From Petrosia ficiformis (taxonomy: Eukaryota > Porifera > Demospongiae > Haplosclerida > Petrosiidae), in the NCBI GenBank assembly GCA_947044365.1, contig OX345636.1, positions 28,004,466 to 28,068,465 of the forward strand: a stretch of 64,000 nucleotides of DNA, read 5' to 3'. Positions 41,346 through 52,224 of this stretch are shown one piece after another. Within the stretch, counting starts at the first letter, position 1; every line of letters starts with the position of its first letter. The notes below the pieces were generated by a model that was not told where the DNA came from, did no database searches, and saw nothing but the letters and a program-made list of their open reading frames with translations. Both the position numbers and the translations under genes were made by a program.

Positions 41346-41720
41346 AATTCACAGGAAATCTGACCAAGTTCAACCTCAAAGGCCACTCAAGGTCCATTCA
41401 GAGTGCTGTTGCCAGGATTAACCCTTATCAGATATTATACAAAGTGTCTGTAAACACTGAAATGCTGGATAGAGAAAATTTGACTGGCAATACAAAATTA
41501 CTGTGAGAAGTGCCTGATGTCTGTTGAAGAAAGTTCAAAAATAGATAAGGTCCTCTAGTTACTTCTTGACAACCTGTTGATAGTCATGTGCCAAGTCCAA
41601 TTTGTAGAAAATTTGTTCCGCAAACAAATTTTCCACATGTGGAAGTGGGTAAATGTTCTCCTTTATGACAGAATTGATAGTGAAAGTGTAGTAACCAGAT
41701 ACAAATGTTTCCATCAGACT

Positions 41721-42128
41721 TTAGCACTGGTAATTGGAGCTTTGTTCCTGTATTCTATGTAGCTCTTCTTTTAGAAAGTACAATACATGTAGAATTTTGG
41801 TGACGCTCATGCTCACTGGTCTTTGCTGTTGTAACCCGAGGTCGTCCTTGAATATGTTGGGGCATTTATTATCAAATGATGTATTTGTCATAACTTGGTA
41901 AATATTGCTCCAGTTCAATCAAATGGTTGACATCCAATTCTGCCCTAGGAGTTTGGGACCAGTGCCTTTCACAGCAATCAAGAGCACTGAGGCAGTTTGC
42001 AACTCATACTCAACTTCCACATCTAGTGACCCCAATGCTAAGATCAATTCTCCATTATATGTCATAGGCTGTAGTTCTGTAAAGTTGAATGTTTCCTCAC
42101 CAGGGTTTTTGATAAGCCAAATTGGCAT
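41721..42128 (-). pseudogene. Ty3/gypsy protease-RT junction fragment
   Basis: From 42128 leftward: TFNFTELQPMTYNGELIL, VEVEYELQTASVLLIAVKG and GPKLLGQNWM, the C-terminal half of a gypsy aspartic protease ending in the LLGRDWL-type motif. In the next segment, CPNIFKDDLGLQQ is the linker before RT. The active-site DTG and the polymerase are absent. The orientation is opposite to the gag piece upstream, so either two copies decayed here or an inversion occurred. Confidence 0.68.
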
Positions 42129-42206
42129 GCCAATCCCAACACTTTCTAATTAATGCACACAACTTATTAATAATTATTAATTCTTATTGCCATTTGTCAA
42201 TTAAAG

Positions 42207-43760
42207 ATGGCCGAACCTCTCTCCAAGAAGCAATGTCTTATCACAAGTTACTCTTACAGAGATACAGTGAGTGATTAAGAGGAATCACTTGTTAGTGATG
42301 CAATATCCTCAACAATCGTCCCAACTGGGATGAGAGAGCAGCACAGAAGGAAGTTGCTGTTAAAATGGACTAAGATTTACCCATGGGTAGCTACAGTGGG
42401 ATCAGGTGAAGATATGATCGTTTATTGCAGGGAATGCAGGAAGTCTGGTTTGAAGAATGAATACCTTCAACGACATGCAAGCAGCGAAGATCATGTGAAG
42501 TATGCTCCTATGGCTACTAAAACTGCACAACATGCTTGAACCACTGATATGTTTGTGTTAGTTCCATCTGCCTCAGAGAAACAAACATTGGAGTTGCTAT
42601 ATGATATTGACTGTTCTGCATTCTCTTATAGACTTGCAGCTCAAATATGACAATCATTCACCTTCATCCTCTACTTCTCTCTTATATCTCCATGGTCACA
42701 GGACTGGATACAGCAGCTAGGAATTCATGCCATTAACCAGATATGAAAAGCCAACTTTTTTTCTTTGTTGACTGATGAGTCAAATGACCATCAGTGTTAC
42801 AAAACACTTGTATGTGCAGTATGTTGACATTGACAGTGATACTCCATCAACAAATATCAAGTACATGAAGAATCTTTCTCTGACTTTTTGTGATGCTGGC
42901 TGATGATCATGTCCATAACTGGTGGAGCTCCAGTCATGTTGGGATGCAACAGCAGTGTCCACATCTGGTGGCACTGTGTGGCACACAGAGAGGCATTGGC
43001 TGTTAGTCAGGCATATAAATCAGTTAGCTACTTTGTTCAACTGAAAAGTACTCCTGGGCGATTCAAGTGTATGGATGGAGAAGCTTAAGCAGATATTTGC
43101 TGGTTTGGAGAAAAGGTCTGTCAGGGTGAAACAGTTTTAGGGCAATTGAAGCAGTATCCAAGTCGTATAATAGTCTTGTACTATATTTGGAAGAAATGAT
43201 GGTCTAGTAGATGGTCTTGCTAGGCAACTCAAGCATACGATTTGTTTTGGTTTTGAACTTTTCACTGGATGTTCTTGAGTGTCTTCAACAGTCCAGTCCA
43301 TGTAATGCTCAGAAAAATTTCATGGAGGTTACTAATTCTTTTCATAGTCTTTACATGGGGTCCAAAGGCTAGTGAATGTCTCAAGGATATAGAGGATGGT
43401 ACTATCAATGTTTGCATTATTGATCTCAAGTTACCAAAAGTACAAGTTGAACGACTTCCTCCTCAAAGTATCCACTGGTGAGGCACTTTAAGTTTAGTAC
43501 CCATATTTGTCCATTCTTTCTCAAATACTAGTAACTTACACTGCAAGTACTGCAGAAGTTGAGAGACGATTTTCTTATTAGAATTCCATCAAAACTAAAG
43601 TCAGAAACTGGCTTGGATCAGAACACTTGCATCAGTTATTGTGTCTTTGTCTAAATGCTGCCTCACCAGATACCTTTCTTTTCAAGTCTGCTTATCGAAA
43701 AAGTATTGCCTTGTCATCTCAAAATTTCTCACACAAGTTGTTAAATGACTCAATCAGAAA
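42207..43760 (+). pseudogene. hAT transposase pseudogene with BED finger and dimerisation end
   Basis: Starts at ATG 42207 (MAEPLSKKQCLITSYS) with one stop before the BED-like finger: KIYPWVATVGSGEDM, VYCRECRKSGLK, QRHASSEDHVKY. LLTDESNDHQCYK gives the first catalytic Asp, and a TGGAPVMLG segment with HCVAHREALAVS the second region. Near the end, TASTAEVERRFSY, then KTKVRNWLGSEHLHQLLCL is the C-terminal hAT dimerisation segment. Many frameshifts lie between. It is distinct from the copies at 35660 and 39620. Confidence 0.72.
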
Positions 43761-44693
43761 ACAAAATTTGTAGCTGTTGAACTCTTGGCAAAATAAATAC
43801 CTTTTGAATTTTGATAGAAATCATTGAAAATTTATTTAAATTTCCAATACTTTCATGGTAGACTGTGAATGGCTCAATGTATATAGGAAGTTTGAGCCAA
43901 ATTGGCCCATGTTCAATTTTCTTATTGGAAATCCTGTTCCTCACTGATTAATGACAGTGCTCTTGTGTCACCTCCATGGAAATGTCTTTTATCACATTAG
44001 CATCAAAGGTTGAACTTTGCTTTGAAGGGTAAAAAGAGTGTGGGCATCAGGTCTGGGTTGATTTGGGCTATTCACCACATCTAAAACAAAGTGCAGGCTG
44101 ACTGTGTCAAGCTCTCGGCCTGGCATGTCACTATCATGACACAATCAAAAGCATAGATGTCACAGTGTGGACCAATACTCTCAAGCATGAAGCTATTCTG
44201 GTGCTTGACACACTGGCGATCCTGCCATCATTGTTCTTGTGCCAATAAAAGTGGAATTATTAATTACTTGAGTCAATCTAAAATCTATCACAGTTCCATG
44301 CATCGTCAGTGAATCAATCTACATTGATGTATAAATACTATACAGAATACAGTGGATGTATGCTATAGCTAACACACCAGCATATTGGATGGCTTGATGA
44401 CAAGATGAGCCATTTGTGGATTACATGAATGCTGATACATATGTATACAGATAAACAACTTCTCTGGGAAGGTGAACTTTATGTAGTGCATAAAATTAAT
44501 AGTACATCACACGTATCAAATCATTAATTTTTTTGTAACTCTAAATATGTGATCATGAAGATTACTCTTACTAACGAGTGCTGTCGGGACTGGACCCTTG
44601 CCTATGTGGCAAAGTTGAATTGCACATTACGTAGGTTATAATATTACATCATTGTTCATTTGTATGGGTCTGAATCATAATTATAAAGATAAC
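43761..44693. other. intergenic, partly repetitive
   Basis: No gene. 44575-44693 matches 17490-17640 (GTGCTGTCGGGACTGGACCCT, GTATGGGTC). Confidence 0.45.
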
Positions 44694-44695
44694 TA

Positions 44696-45437
44696 CAGTG
44701 GAACCTCCGAATAATGAAACTTTTGGGACAGCCAAATTTTTTCATTATTAAGAGGTTTTCATTAAAGAGAGGTTTTAATATTACTTATCATGAAACAACA
44801 AAATTATTGATGTTACAGTGTCTGGCTTAGTTAATTAAAGAAAATCATGTAAAGTTGTTTGTTTACTGTTGTCCAGCTGATTGTGGGTTACTATACTAGG
44901 AAAGCGACTCAATGTACGAGAATGACTTTCATCCACAAGTCAGTAGAACTTGAAGTGAACTCATATGCTTACAAAGACATTTGGACTCCGTTTATTGGAG
45001 AAGAAGAGAGCCTGATAATGTCAAAGACAGATCAGCAGTTGCTGTGTTGAAAGATTGTTGGCCACATTCCAACAAGGGATTTGCCACAGTGACGGGAGAC
45101 AAAGTTAATAGTGCTGGTTACGGTCTTGAAGTGTCAAGAAACTTAAAGAGCTATTTGCCTCTCTACACAATACTTTAGACTATTGTTTTATTCTTAACCA
45201 TATGATAGGTAGATAGGTAGATGTGCGCATGCAAAGCCACACCTCTTTCGTTAAATGAAAGTGAAAATCGAACTTGGTGTAGTAAAGGCCTTTCGTTATT
45301 TCGTAACAGAGAAGGTTTCGTTAAAGGGAGGTTGCATTATCATCATTTAAATAGGAAAACAAGTCGGTACATTGCAATATTTTCAATATGCAGAGGTTTT
45401 TGTTAAAGGAGAAGTTTCGTTATTAGAGGTTCCACTG
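44696..45437. mobile_element. 742-bp MITE with CAGTGGAACCTC ends
   Basis: Inverted ends CAGTGGAACCTCC (44696) and GAGGTTCCACTG (ending 45437), flanked by TA. ATTAAGAGGTTTT.CATTAAAGAGAGG words near the left are mirrored on the right. CAGTGGAACCTC with TA duplication is typical of pogo/Tigger-type MITEs. Its interior carries a HIRAN-like coding fragment. Confidence 0.85.
44859..45178 (+). pseudogene. HIRAN-like domain fragment carried in a MITE
   Basis: Frame 1 reads HKSVELEVNSYAYKDIWTPFIGEE. Frame 2 reads DRSAVAVLKD, then after a 1-nt shift VGHIPTRD, then VTGDKVNSAGYGLEV. Together they match a compact domain common in invertebrate genomes, with DIW.P.IGE.L, D.YAVAV.K.G.VGH.PR and VTG....GYGLE(V/I)P, resembling HIRAN domains that recognise DNA ends. 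At least two frameshifts. It lies wholly within the CAGTGGAACC MITE. Confidence 0.55.
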
Positions 45438-45439
45438 TA

Positions 45440-45850
45440 TTACACTAATACACAATAAGATAACTATCACACTAATACACAATAGGTATATCCTATAACT
45501 TCATGAAAAGATAATTGAGTTTGGGTGTAAATTTATACACATTAGGATTAAGGTGTTAAGTATGTATTGCAATTGCATTATATTAAATATAAATAATGTG
45601 AAAATTGAATATGATTTTAATTTTGTAATAATTATAATTATTATATATTAATTTTTACTTCTCAAAAATTAACAAAATAGTTTGTGTCCTTTATTCCACC
45701 GAACATTTCCTCCTGCACTGTTCCACCATCTTCCATTCCACTCTCCACTGTTTGACTGTCATCCTTCTGTGCTCTGCTGTGTTTGAATTCACTGTCTCAT
45801 CTGTTTCAGGATTGGAGAGTTTTCGTCCTATTCTTTATCTTTGTTGTCTA
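45440..45850. other. intergenic
   Basis: AT-rich, with an ACACTAATACACAATA duplication at 45443-45483. No gene. Confidence 0.4.
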
Positions 45851-46436
45851 CAGTGGAACCTCCACATTTAACGGACAGTTTGGGGATTTTTACTTTGTCC
45901 TTTATACAGAGGTGTCCTTTACAAGGAGGTTCTCCAGTTCAGGCACTGGTAACGCAAACTCGAGACTTTATAAGACTCAGAATTGCTTTAGAGAAGATGT
46001 ATTAAGAAATCCACAGATGTAAAAAATTTATTTTTCATCATCACCAGGAAGGTATTTAGGCGAGTGCTTCAAAGTTTAACAGTCTATGGGTAACGCCCAC
46101 TTTTATACTCGCCTGAATAAGTTCTACATTTTGAACAAGAATAAGTTTTAACTTACTTAGTTTGCTAGAAGACCTTCTGAGAAAGCCATAGATACCAAAA
46201 TCACTCTTCGTTAGTAACAAGAAAGTATTATGACGAGCGTTTGAAAGTACTATTGTCAGTGGCAACGCCCTACGTCCGTTAAATGGAAGTCTGTTCACGT
46301 GTTAACTGTATTGATGGGAATCGAGCGTTGTCCGTTATCCGTTAAATAGAGAGTCCGTTCCAAGGAGGTTAGTGAGTTCAATCCGTGCATTGGCTGCGTC
46401 CGTTACAAGGAGTGTCCGTTAAGGGAGGTTTCACTG
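45851..46436. mobile_element. 586-bp MITE with CAGTGGAACCTCC ends
   Basis: CAGTGGAACCTCC (45851) and GGAGGTTTCACTG (ending 46436), flanked by TA (45849-45850 and 46437-46438). GTCCGTTA and TAACGGAC words recur near both ends. The interior (46040-46270) matches the tandem units at 9760-10145. Same terminal family as 44696-45437 but a different interior. Confidence 0.85.
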
Positions 46437-46602
46437 TATTTTCTTTTTAATATTCAGCATGGTTTCACTAACTGTAGTCATGTCTGGACCTTGGATATCT
46501 ACACCTATAATCAGTTTGCAATAAACCAAATTGAGGGGTAAAAATTGGGCTTCAAAACTATATTGTGATAATACCTTGAAGTGATCTTCTAGGTAGATAT
46601 AA

Positions 46603-46944
46603 GAAGGCTGCTTTGCAAAGGACTACGCCAAAGCAACTGCTGAGTGTAGACAAAAGGCAGAAGACAAGGAGGAAGTGACGCAGGAAATGAATCAGATGCA
46701 GGACACAGAAGATGAGGTTGAGAAGCTTAAGGAATGTTTGGAAAGTTTCAAGGAGGCAGACAAGGATTTAGAAAAATTAGTAACTCCAAAAAGACGGAAG
46801 ACTCATGCATCAGCTTACAGCAGACTTGAATTTTACAATAGTAGGCAGCAGCCAATACTCCAGCCACTGTGTGATTTTACTCTCCTGAGCAGGCCCCAGC
46901 GAGTTTTTACAATACCAATCTCGCTAGGGGAACCAACAAAGTAA
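46603..46944 (+). CDS. coiled-coil ORF, possibly a terminal exon
   Basis: Open for 113 codons from just after a stop at 46600. The first ATG is at 46687, which would give 85 residues. The N-terminal two thirds are highly charged and heptad-like (KATAECRQKAEDKEE; DEVEKLKECLESFKEADKDLEKL), predicting a coiled coil, followed by a basic TPKRRKTH. The last 40 residues (YSRLEFYNSRQQP.. RPQRVFTIPISL) are of a different character. An acceptor-like CTTCTAG at 46590 suggests that it could be the last exon of a spliced gene. No family recognised; composition alone makes coding likely but not certain. Confidence 0.35.
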   Translation, partial: EGCFAKDYAKATAECRQKAEDKEEVTQEMNQMQDTEDEVEKLKECLESFKEADKDLEKLVTPKRRKTHASAYSRLEFYNSRQQPILQPLCDFTLLSRPQRVFTIPISLGEPTK

Positions 46945-48616
46945 AGAATCAGGATAGCCCTGTGGATTGATTAACTTTTTTAATCAATGAATTCAACATA
47001 TTATTTTAATTAAAATAAACCTTCAAAAGTTTATCTATTTAAAATTAATATGCAAGAAATGGCTTGGTTCTTGGGAATGAATTAAGATTTGCACACTGCT
47101 CATGTTGAAAAAGAATATGTTTAAGATAAAGTAAATGTAGTACTTGTCTTGATAAATTGGTTACTTCAAGAACACTAAACTCTTAGACTTTTTAATGTTG
47201 AGATATATTTCAAGTAATTTCTCAAAATGTCATTTACCATTAGCTCCATTAGCTCCATTAAATAGTATTTGTGAAGTATTATTCCTTTAAGTATGAAATT
47301 CAAATAAAATCTTGCTTGTATAGATTGAAATTTGCTAACAGCTTCTTTTGATTATTTCCTAACTCTCTCAGTTTTTGCTGAAATACAAATCCAACTTCAT
47401 GGGAAGAGTTTAGCTGTAAATTTGTACACATTTGGATTGAGGTGTTAAGTATGTATTACACATTGTGTTAATCAATCTAATTTTATCCAGTGATGTTTCA
47501 TTAAATAACAATTATACTTCTGAATTATATTGATTAAGGATGATAATAATGTTACCTTTAGTGTCTAAAATTTAAATACATAATTTCTTATTACACTGGC
47601 TTGAGTTAAGCTATTTTGCTAATTAATTATTAAAATAATGAAGCACCTTTGGTGTGTGGCCTCGCCGCTGTAGCTTAAGGAAAGGTTGCAATTGCATCTC
47701 CATCAGCTATACTACTTTAAACTAGTATAATAACTATATTACTTACAGTCACATTACATAATATACTCTTCCAACAAATATTTATTACCTCATTCTATTA
47801 CCAAAATATCTATGCCACAACTTTCAGTTACTAAAGATAATGAATCAACTACAATGAGCAAAAGCATTGAACTTACAGTTCAAATATAAGTAATTTGAAA
47901 GTCAAACAAAAGTTCAATAATAGCGACCAATTCAGAAAGGAAAGTATGCTCTAAACTGACCTGATTTCCAGAGAGTTTGAAGAAGGTAAAGCTGAGTAGA
48001 GGAGAAAATCATTCAGAATTAGTGGGAGGTTCAGAAGTACAGTGTTTTGTATGGCAAGACAAAAAAGCAGTCAGTTTTATAAACACCATTTCTGATCCAA
48101 CTAAGGTGAAACTAAGGTGAAACTCAGGTTATGGTGCGTTGTCAAGGTATATTCATGTAGCAGGCGATCCAAGAAAGTATTGTCAATGCTCATATTATCC
48201 AATCTGAAAGAAACTACCAAGCAAAAATATGGACGATCTTCTATGGAGTATGGAGGTTACACAATCTTGTACATTCAGTGAGCAACACCTTCCTGTGAAT
48301 CGTTGCAGTACTAGTGGACAGCGCCAACGTACCTCATATGGCTGCAAAAGAATGCAATCAGACATATCCCCTACCTTTATGTATCACACCTTGCCTTTGT
48401 ATTCATCATACAAAGCAATAGTGACCAATTTAGTAGTTTCACTAATTGACGTTATTGGTTTACTCAGATATTGTAAATTTGTATATAATATGCATGGTAA
48501 TTACATCATAATAGTGTCCTTTCAACCAGTAGATTAAGTGGTTAGATGCTTGAGAGTGATGGAAAAAGTATAACACTCACCCCATGATAGGGGTTAAAAC
48601 CACTATAGTGGCTTTT
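46945..48616. other. intergenic, no recognised gene
   Basis: AT-rich. The 102-codon ORF at 48229-48537 has no recognisable motif and is not called. TTAGCTCCA is repeated at 47255-47273. Confidence 0.4.
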
Positions 48617-48618
48617 CC

Positions 48619-48659
48619 ATTGCACGTCTTGAATGTCTGTGACATTCAAGACGTGCAAT
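48619..48659. repeat. perfect 19-bp hairpin
   Basis: ATTGCACGTCTTGAATGTC, loop TGT, then its exact reverse complement. A perfect stem with a 3-nt loop and no nearby gene; it may be the end of a mobile element. Confidence 0.88.
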
Positions 48660-48941
48660 AATGAATAGCACTACATTCAATAATGAACTCAAATTCTTTG
48701 GTATTGCTATCATGGACAAGTACCTGACACTTATAAACTTTACACTGGTATCACAATGTGATACAGAATGATATGGAGAGCCTGATGATTGAGAAGAGTA
48801 GCTGCCTAATACCACAGGCTCTTCGCAAAGACTACCCTTAATTGAGTTTTGGAATGAGGGGTATCTTGTAAGCATAATGACACTTTCTACATAGACTCTC
48901 CAAATTCAAAAACATTTTCTAGAGGATAACATCTTGAGAAC

Positions 48942-49480
48942 TAGGCCTGTGCGATAATGAAAAAACCTGTATCACAACATTTCAAGAATAACTGAATAAC
49001 ATATTTATTATTATTATTAAAGAGTAAGATTCTTAAATGCCTCTGTTATTGAGCGCTGACCTGGTTTAGACAGTTCAGACATATAGAACTAGTAGCTATT
49101 TTAGACGAAACACTATCATATTCATCTTTATGGTAGATGGACAATCAAGTTAGTGGTATTTCTTTTGTAAGACAGCACAAAACACAGTGAACTGTCTGTC
49201 TCTTCTTTTTATCCGGCTCCAGAAATTTCCCCTCTTGTGCTAGAAACCCGAAATATTTCCAAACAGGACTTTTGGCCTTCTCTAAAGGTAGGTATTCAAA
49301 ATTAGAAGTCATCGTTACTCGACGAGATGCTTGTAAGTGTATCAATTGAACAACGTGTGATCACATGTGAGCAGTATGCACATGCGCAAATTATCACGAT
49401 AAGAATGTCGAAATTATCGTTATCGCGATAACAATTTCTTTTCGCGATTATCGACCTATCGTGATTATCGCACAGGCCTA
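48942..49480. mobile_element. hAT deletion derivative with perfect 8-bp target duplication
   Basis: Ends TAGGCCTGTGCGATAAT (48942) and its inverted copy (to 49480), directly flanked by TTGAGAAC on both sides (48934-48941 and 49481-49488). An exact 8-bp duplication is the hAT hallmark and implies recent insertion. The interior retains a BED-finger coding piece on the minus strand, so this is an internally deleted autonomous hAT rather than a MITE of unknown origin. Subterminal GCGATAATCG words near the right end are likely transposase-binding repeats. Confidence 0.93.
49145..49345 (-). pseudogene. BED-finger start of the deleted hAT
   Basis: Reads SPVWKYFGF, DKKKRQTVHCVLC and LTKEIPL, the beginning of a BED zinc finger (W-K-Y-F-G..., C-x2-C with the first Cys followed by V-L-C). 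It stops before the His pair. It lies inside the hAT derivative and reads leftward, so the left end of the element is its 3' side. Confidence 0.65.
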
Positions 49481-49703
49481 TTGAGAACCATGAATATTCC
49501 TTCAGTCACTCTCTTTGCCTCTCAGATCATCCCCACAACAAAGACAAAACATGATAATTGTAGCTGTAATATAATTTTTTGCACAAGTGCGGCCGTGTGG
49601 TAATATTTACTATTGACACTCAGGGGTGTAACTAGCAAGATTTTGTATATCTGCGATCCTAATTTGGATATACCCAAGTCTCTCATTTGATGTTGTATTT
49701 CAG

Positions 49704-50490
49704 CGCCACACAAGGTACACAAGAACAGGAACCACGAGTCAGCTGGCAGGATATAGTTGATTCAATGTTGGTGGGAACTGCAATTCTAGGTGCCTCATTT
49801 TCATCTAAGAAAGTACGTAGTTACACAAGTTGTTTTTTCAGAACATTTATATATACATATATATTACTTTGTAATAGCTCAAAGAAGCAGAAAATGATGA
49901 CATAAAAATTTGTTTTGCAATGGATGAAGGGTTAGATTTACTGGTGGCAACTGGATTTCGTAAACCTGTATGTAGCCTGACACTCAGTGATCGTCCAAGT
50001 GTGATTGATTAATGCTTTACTTAATTATCACCTGATCGCTAAAGTGAAAACTGAGCTAGATCAATTTAGAGAAGGTCTCGATACCTTTGGATTTTTTTAC
50101 ATGGTGAAAAGAGATCCGGACATCTGGAAACCTTTCTTTGTTTTCTCTGTCAATCATTTAACACCAGGTTTGTGTGACACATACACAGAAAGCTTGTCTT
50201 ATTGTGCTTTTAAAAAATCTTTATTCCAACATTACAGAAGTGATTAAGGAAATGTTAACTGTTAGGTATTCAGTAAAAGGTAGCATTCTCCGACCTGCTG
50301 AAGAACAAACCTACATATTTTTTGTTGACTTAGACGAATGCTATGGTTAGTGTCAATTTAAAGTATAAAATCATGTTGATTTTTTTTTAAACTTCTTGTA
50401 CAGAAGAAAATATTGTATGTTGTTTAGCTGATATACTTGTTTTTTTCTCTGGCTCTGACCGTCCACCTCCTTTAGGGTTTGAAATACAAA
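49704..50490 (+). pseudogene. HECT-domain (G2E3-like) gene fragment
   Basis: Exon-like blocks follow the order of a HECT E3 ligase C-terminal region as seen in many invertebrate G2E3-like genes. 49704-49812 (SWQDIVDSMLVGTAILG) has an acceptor TTTCAG and donor GTACGT. 49878-50168 reads CFAMDEGLDLLVATGFRKP, then LSDRPSV, then INALLNYHL and KVKTELDQFREGLDTFG. 50237-50346 (VIKEMLTVRYSVKGS..) follows ATTACAG. From about 50403 comes the C-lobe-like FSGSDRPPPLGF. A tandem GATT duplication near 50001 shifts the frame. Exons are otherwise well preserved. HECT ligases transfer ubiquitin through a C-terminal Cys, which is not reached here. Confidence 0.62.
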
Positions 50491-51054
50491 GAATATAACA
50501 ATTTCAAAGAAGCAATGATCCTTGGAATTAAAAGCAATGATGGATTTGGTGGTATCTAGCTTCATTATGATGTACTTGTGATTTATCTTTGACTTAAATA
50601 TTGATACCATATATCATTTATCATTTAGTCATTGGTTGTATATTATGTTTCATATCACTTAAATACAATAGCTTCAATTCACTTGAATTGCATTCTTGTT
50701 ATTGAATCAAGATATTTAATTGACAACAAGTGTATATAGAGAAAAAAACATCCCATATTTGCTTTGTGATGACTATGTATTAAGCACTGCAGAGGGCCTG
50801 AAGTAAGTGTAAGCCTGATTGCAGTCTAAATACACAGATCTCTGATGAACTGACTGAAGTACTCCTTCAAGGTTCTAAATGATGACTTCCTCGTGTCTGA
50901 AACTCAACAACTTATCACACTTACTTGCTAAAGATTCTTGCATAATATTTATACTGTTTCTCTGCTATATACAGCCGTAATTAGCAGTTTTACATCCTTT
51001 CTGAATCTTCCTGTCTGCTCAAATGCGCGTTCTTTTACGCGCCACGCCCATTAA
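50491..51054. other. intergenic, nothing recognised
   Basis: AT-rich with no supported gene. Confidence 0.4.
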
Positions 51055-51190
51055 TTGACCGAGCCCCTCGGGAATGACACAACTTCCTTAAGTACATATA
51101 CAACACATAGTCGTGCAAGTGACACAAACATATATATATATATGTATAGATTCGACCCCGTGGAAAGCAATTATAGGGATGGCCATAAAA
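51055..51190. repeat. inverted copy of 27757-27905
   Basis: CGGGAATGACA.AACTTCCTTAA, then AAGTGACACAAAC, a short TA run, GACCCCGTGGAAAGCAAT and ATAGGGATGGCC. It mirrors 27757-27905 in order and content. Confidence 0.8.
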
Positions 51191-51249
51191 ATAAAAAAAA
51201 TTATTAATAATTATACCACCCATTTTTCAGAATATTAGATTTTGTTCAT

Positions 51250-52187
51250 ACATCACAATAAAAAAAAAACAATGTGTTATACAACAGACTGATGAATAAA
51301 CGTCTTTGAAACTGTGTACTGAGCCAGCATTCCTTCTCTAGAAAAAGGGTCAACTGATAGAGGAGAGCTCGAAGTTCATCCTTTTGGGTATCAGAAAGGA
51401 TCTTTGAAGGTTCTTCTACTGTCACTGTACTTTCCATGTCATCATCCAATGACATAGGCCCTTCAATGCTAACAATACAATATTCAGCCCTATTATCCAT
51501 AATTGCTGAGGAGTCCTGTTCCCTCTCTGTTCTCATACTATGATGTGCCCAGCCTTGACAAAACATATCAATCTGTTTTTGTATCAAAATGAAGTGCATA
51601 TATGTCTAAAATTCCGAATTCCTCAATAGAGTGAAAAAAATAATAAAAAAGGAAATGCATCCAGCAAAAAGGTCTCTCCACAATCGTTCTATACGCTGAT
51701 TGTGTATGCTCCTTCCAGTAATTGCACTACCTCTATTAGGTCCTCTCTCTGGATGTTCAACCATATAACTTGCAACTTGCAGATTCTCTCCCCCTTGATC
51801 CATTCTCACTCTAGATGGAAGGCCAAACTCTTCAACTGCCTGGAGAAATGAATGTAACACTGTTTCTGCACGATTGTTGGTTGCAACTTTCAGGTATGTA
51901 ATGAGCCTGCTATAACGCCATCGATATGCCATAAAGCATTTGGTGATGAAACCTGATACTGTCGACGATGTAGAACACGCCTGCATTGGATCCACTCTTT
52001 GTATCGATTCCCTTGCCCGATCTTTTTGAATAATGATTCCAGTGCTACCACTGACTGTCTTTTCACCACAATTTGGAAACAGGCCATGTACTTCCTGTAC
52101 TGCAGAATCAGGGATATTAAACTCATTTTCCTTTCGATTGTTCACCGTGAACATCCATACAAATTTAATTGTTGCAATGAAAGCTGA
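51250..52187 (-). pseudogene. rve/DDE integrase-like transposase, catalytic half
   Basis: Catalytic half of the family whose DNA-binding half is at 12500-13468. Pieces in order on the minus strand: [21 protein letters not shown] (first Asp, 52126-51890 frame); [43 protein letters not shown] (second Asp); [19 protein letters not shown] (Glu). After a frameshift near 51600 come KQIDMFCQGWAHHSMRTERE and a tail with EGPMSLDDD. The three acidic residues of an RNase H-like integrase core are present, but at least three frameshifts kill the copy. The N-terminal HTH is missing, cut at the border with the CACTA pseudogene. No TIR found. Confidence 0.82.
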
Positions 52188-52224
52188 TAGTGAAATCAGG
52201 AAAATCAGAGAGATAGGGAAACCA

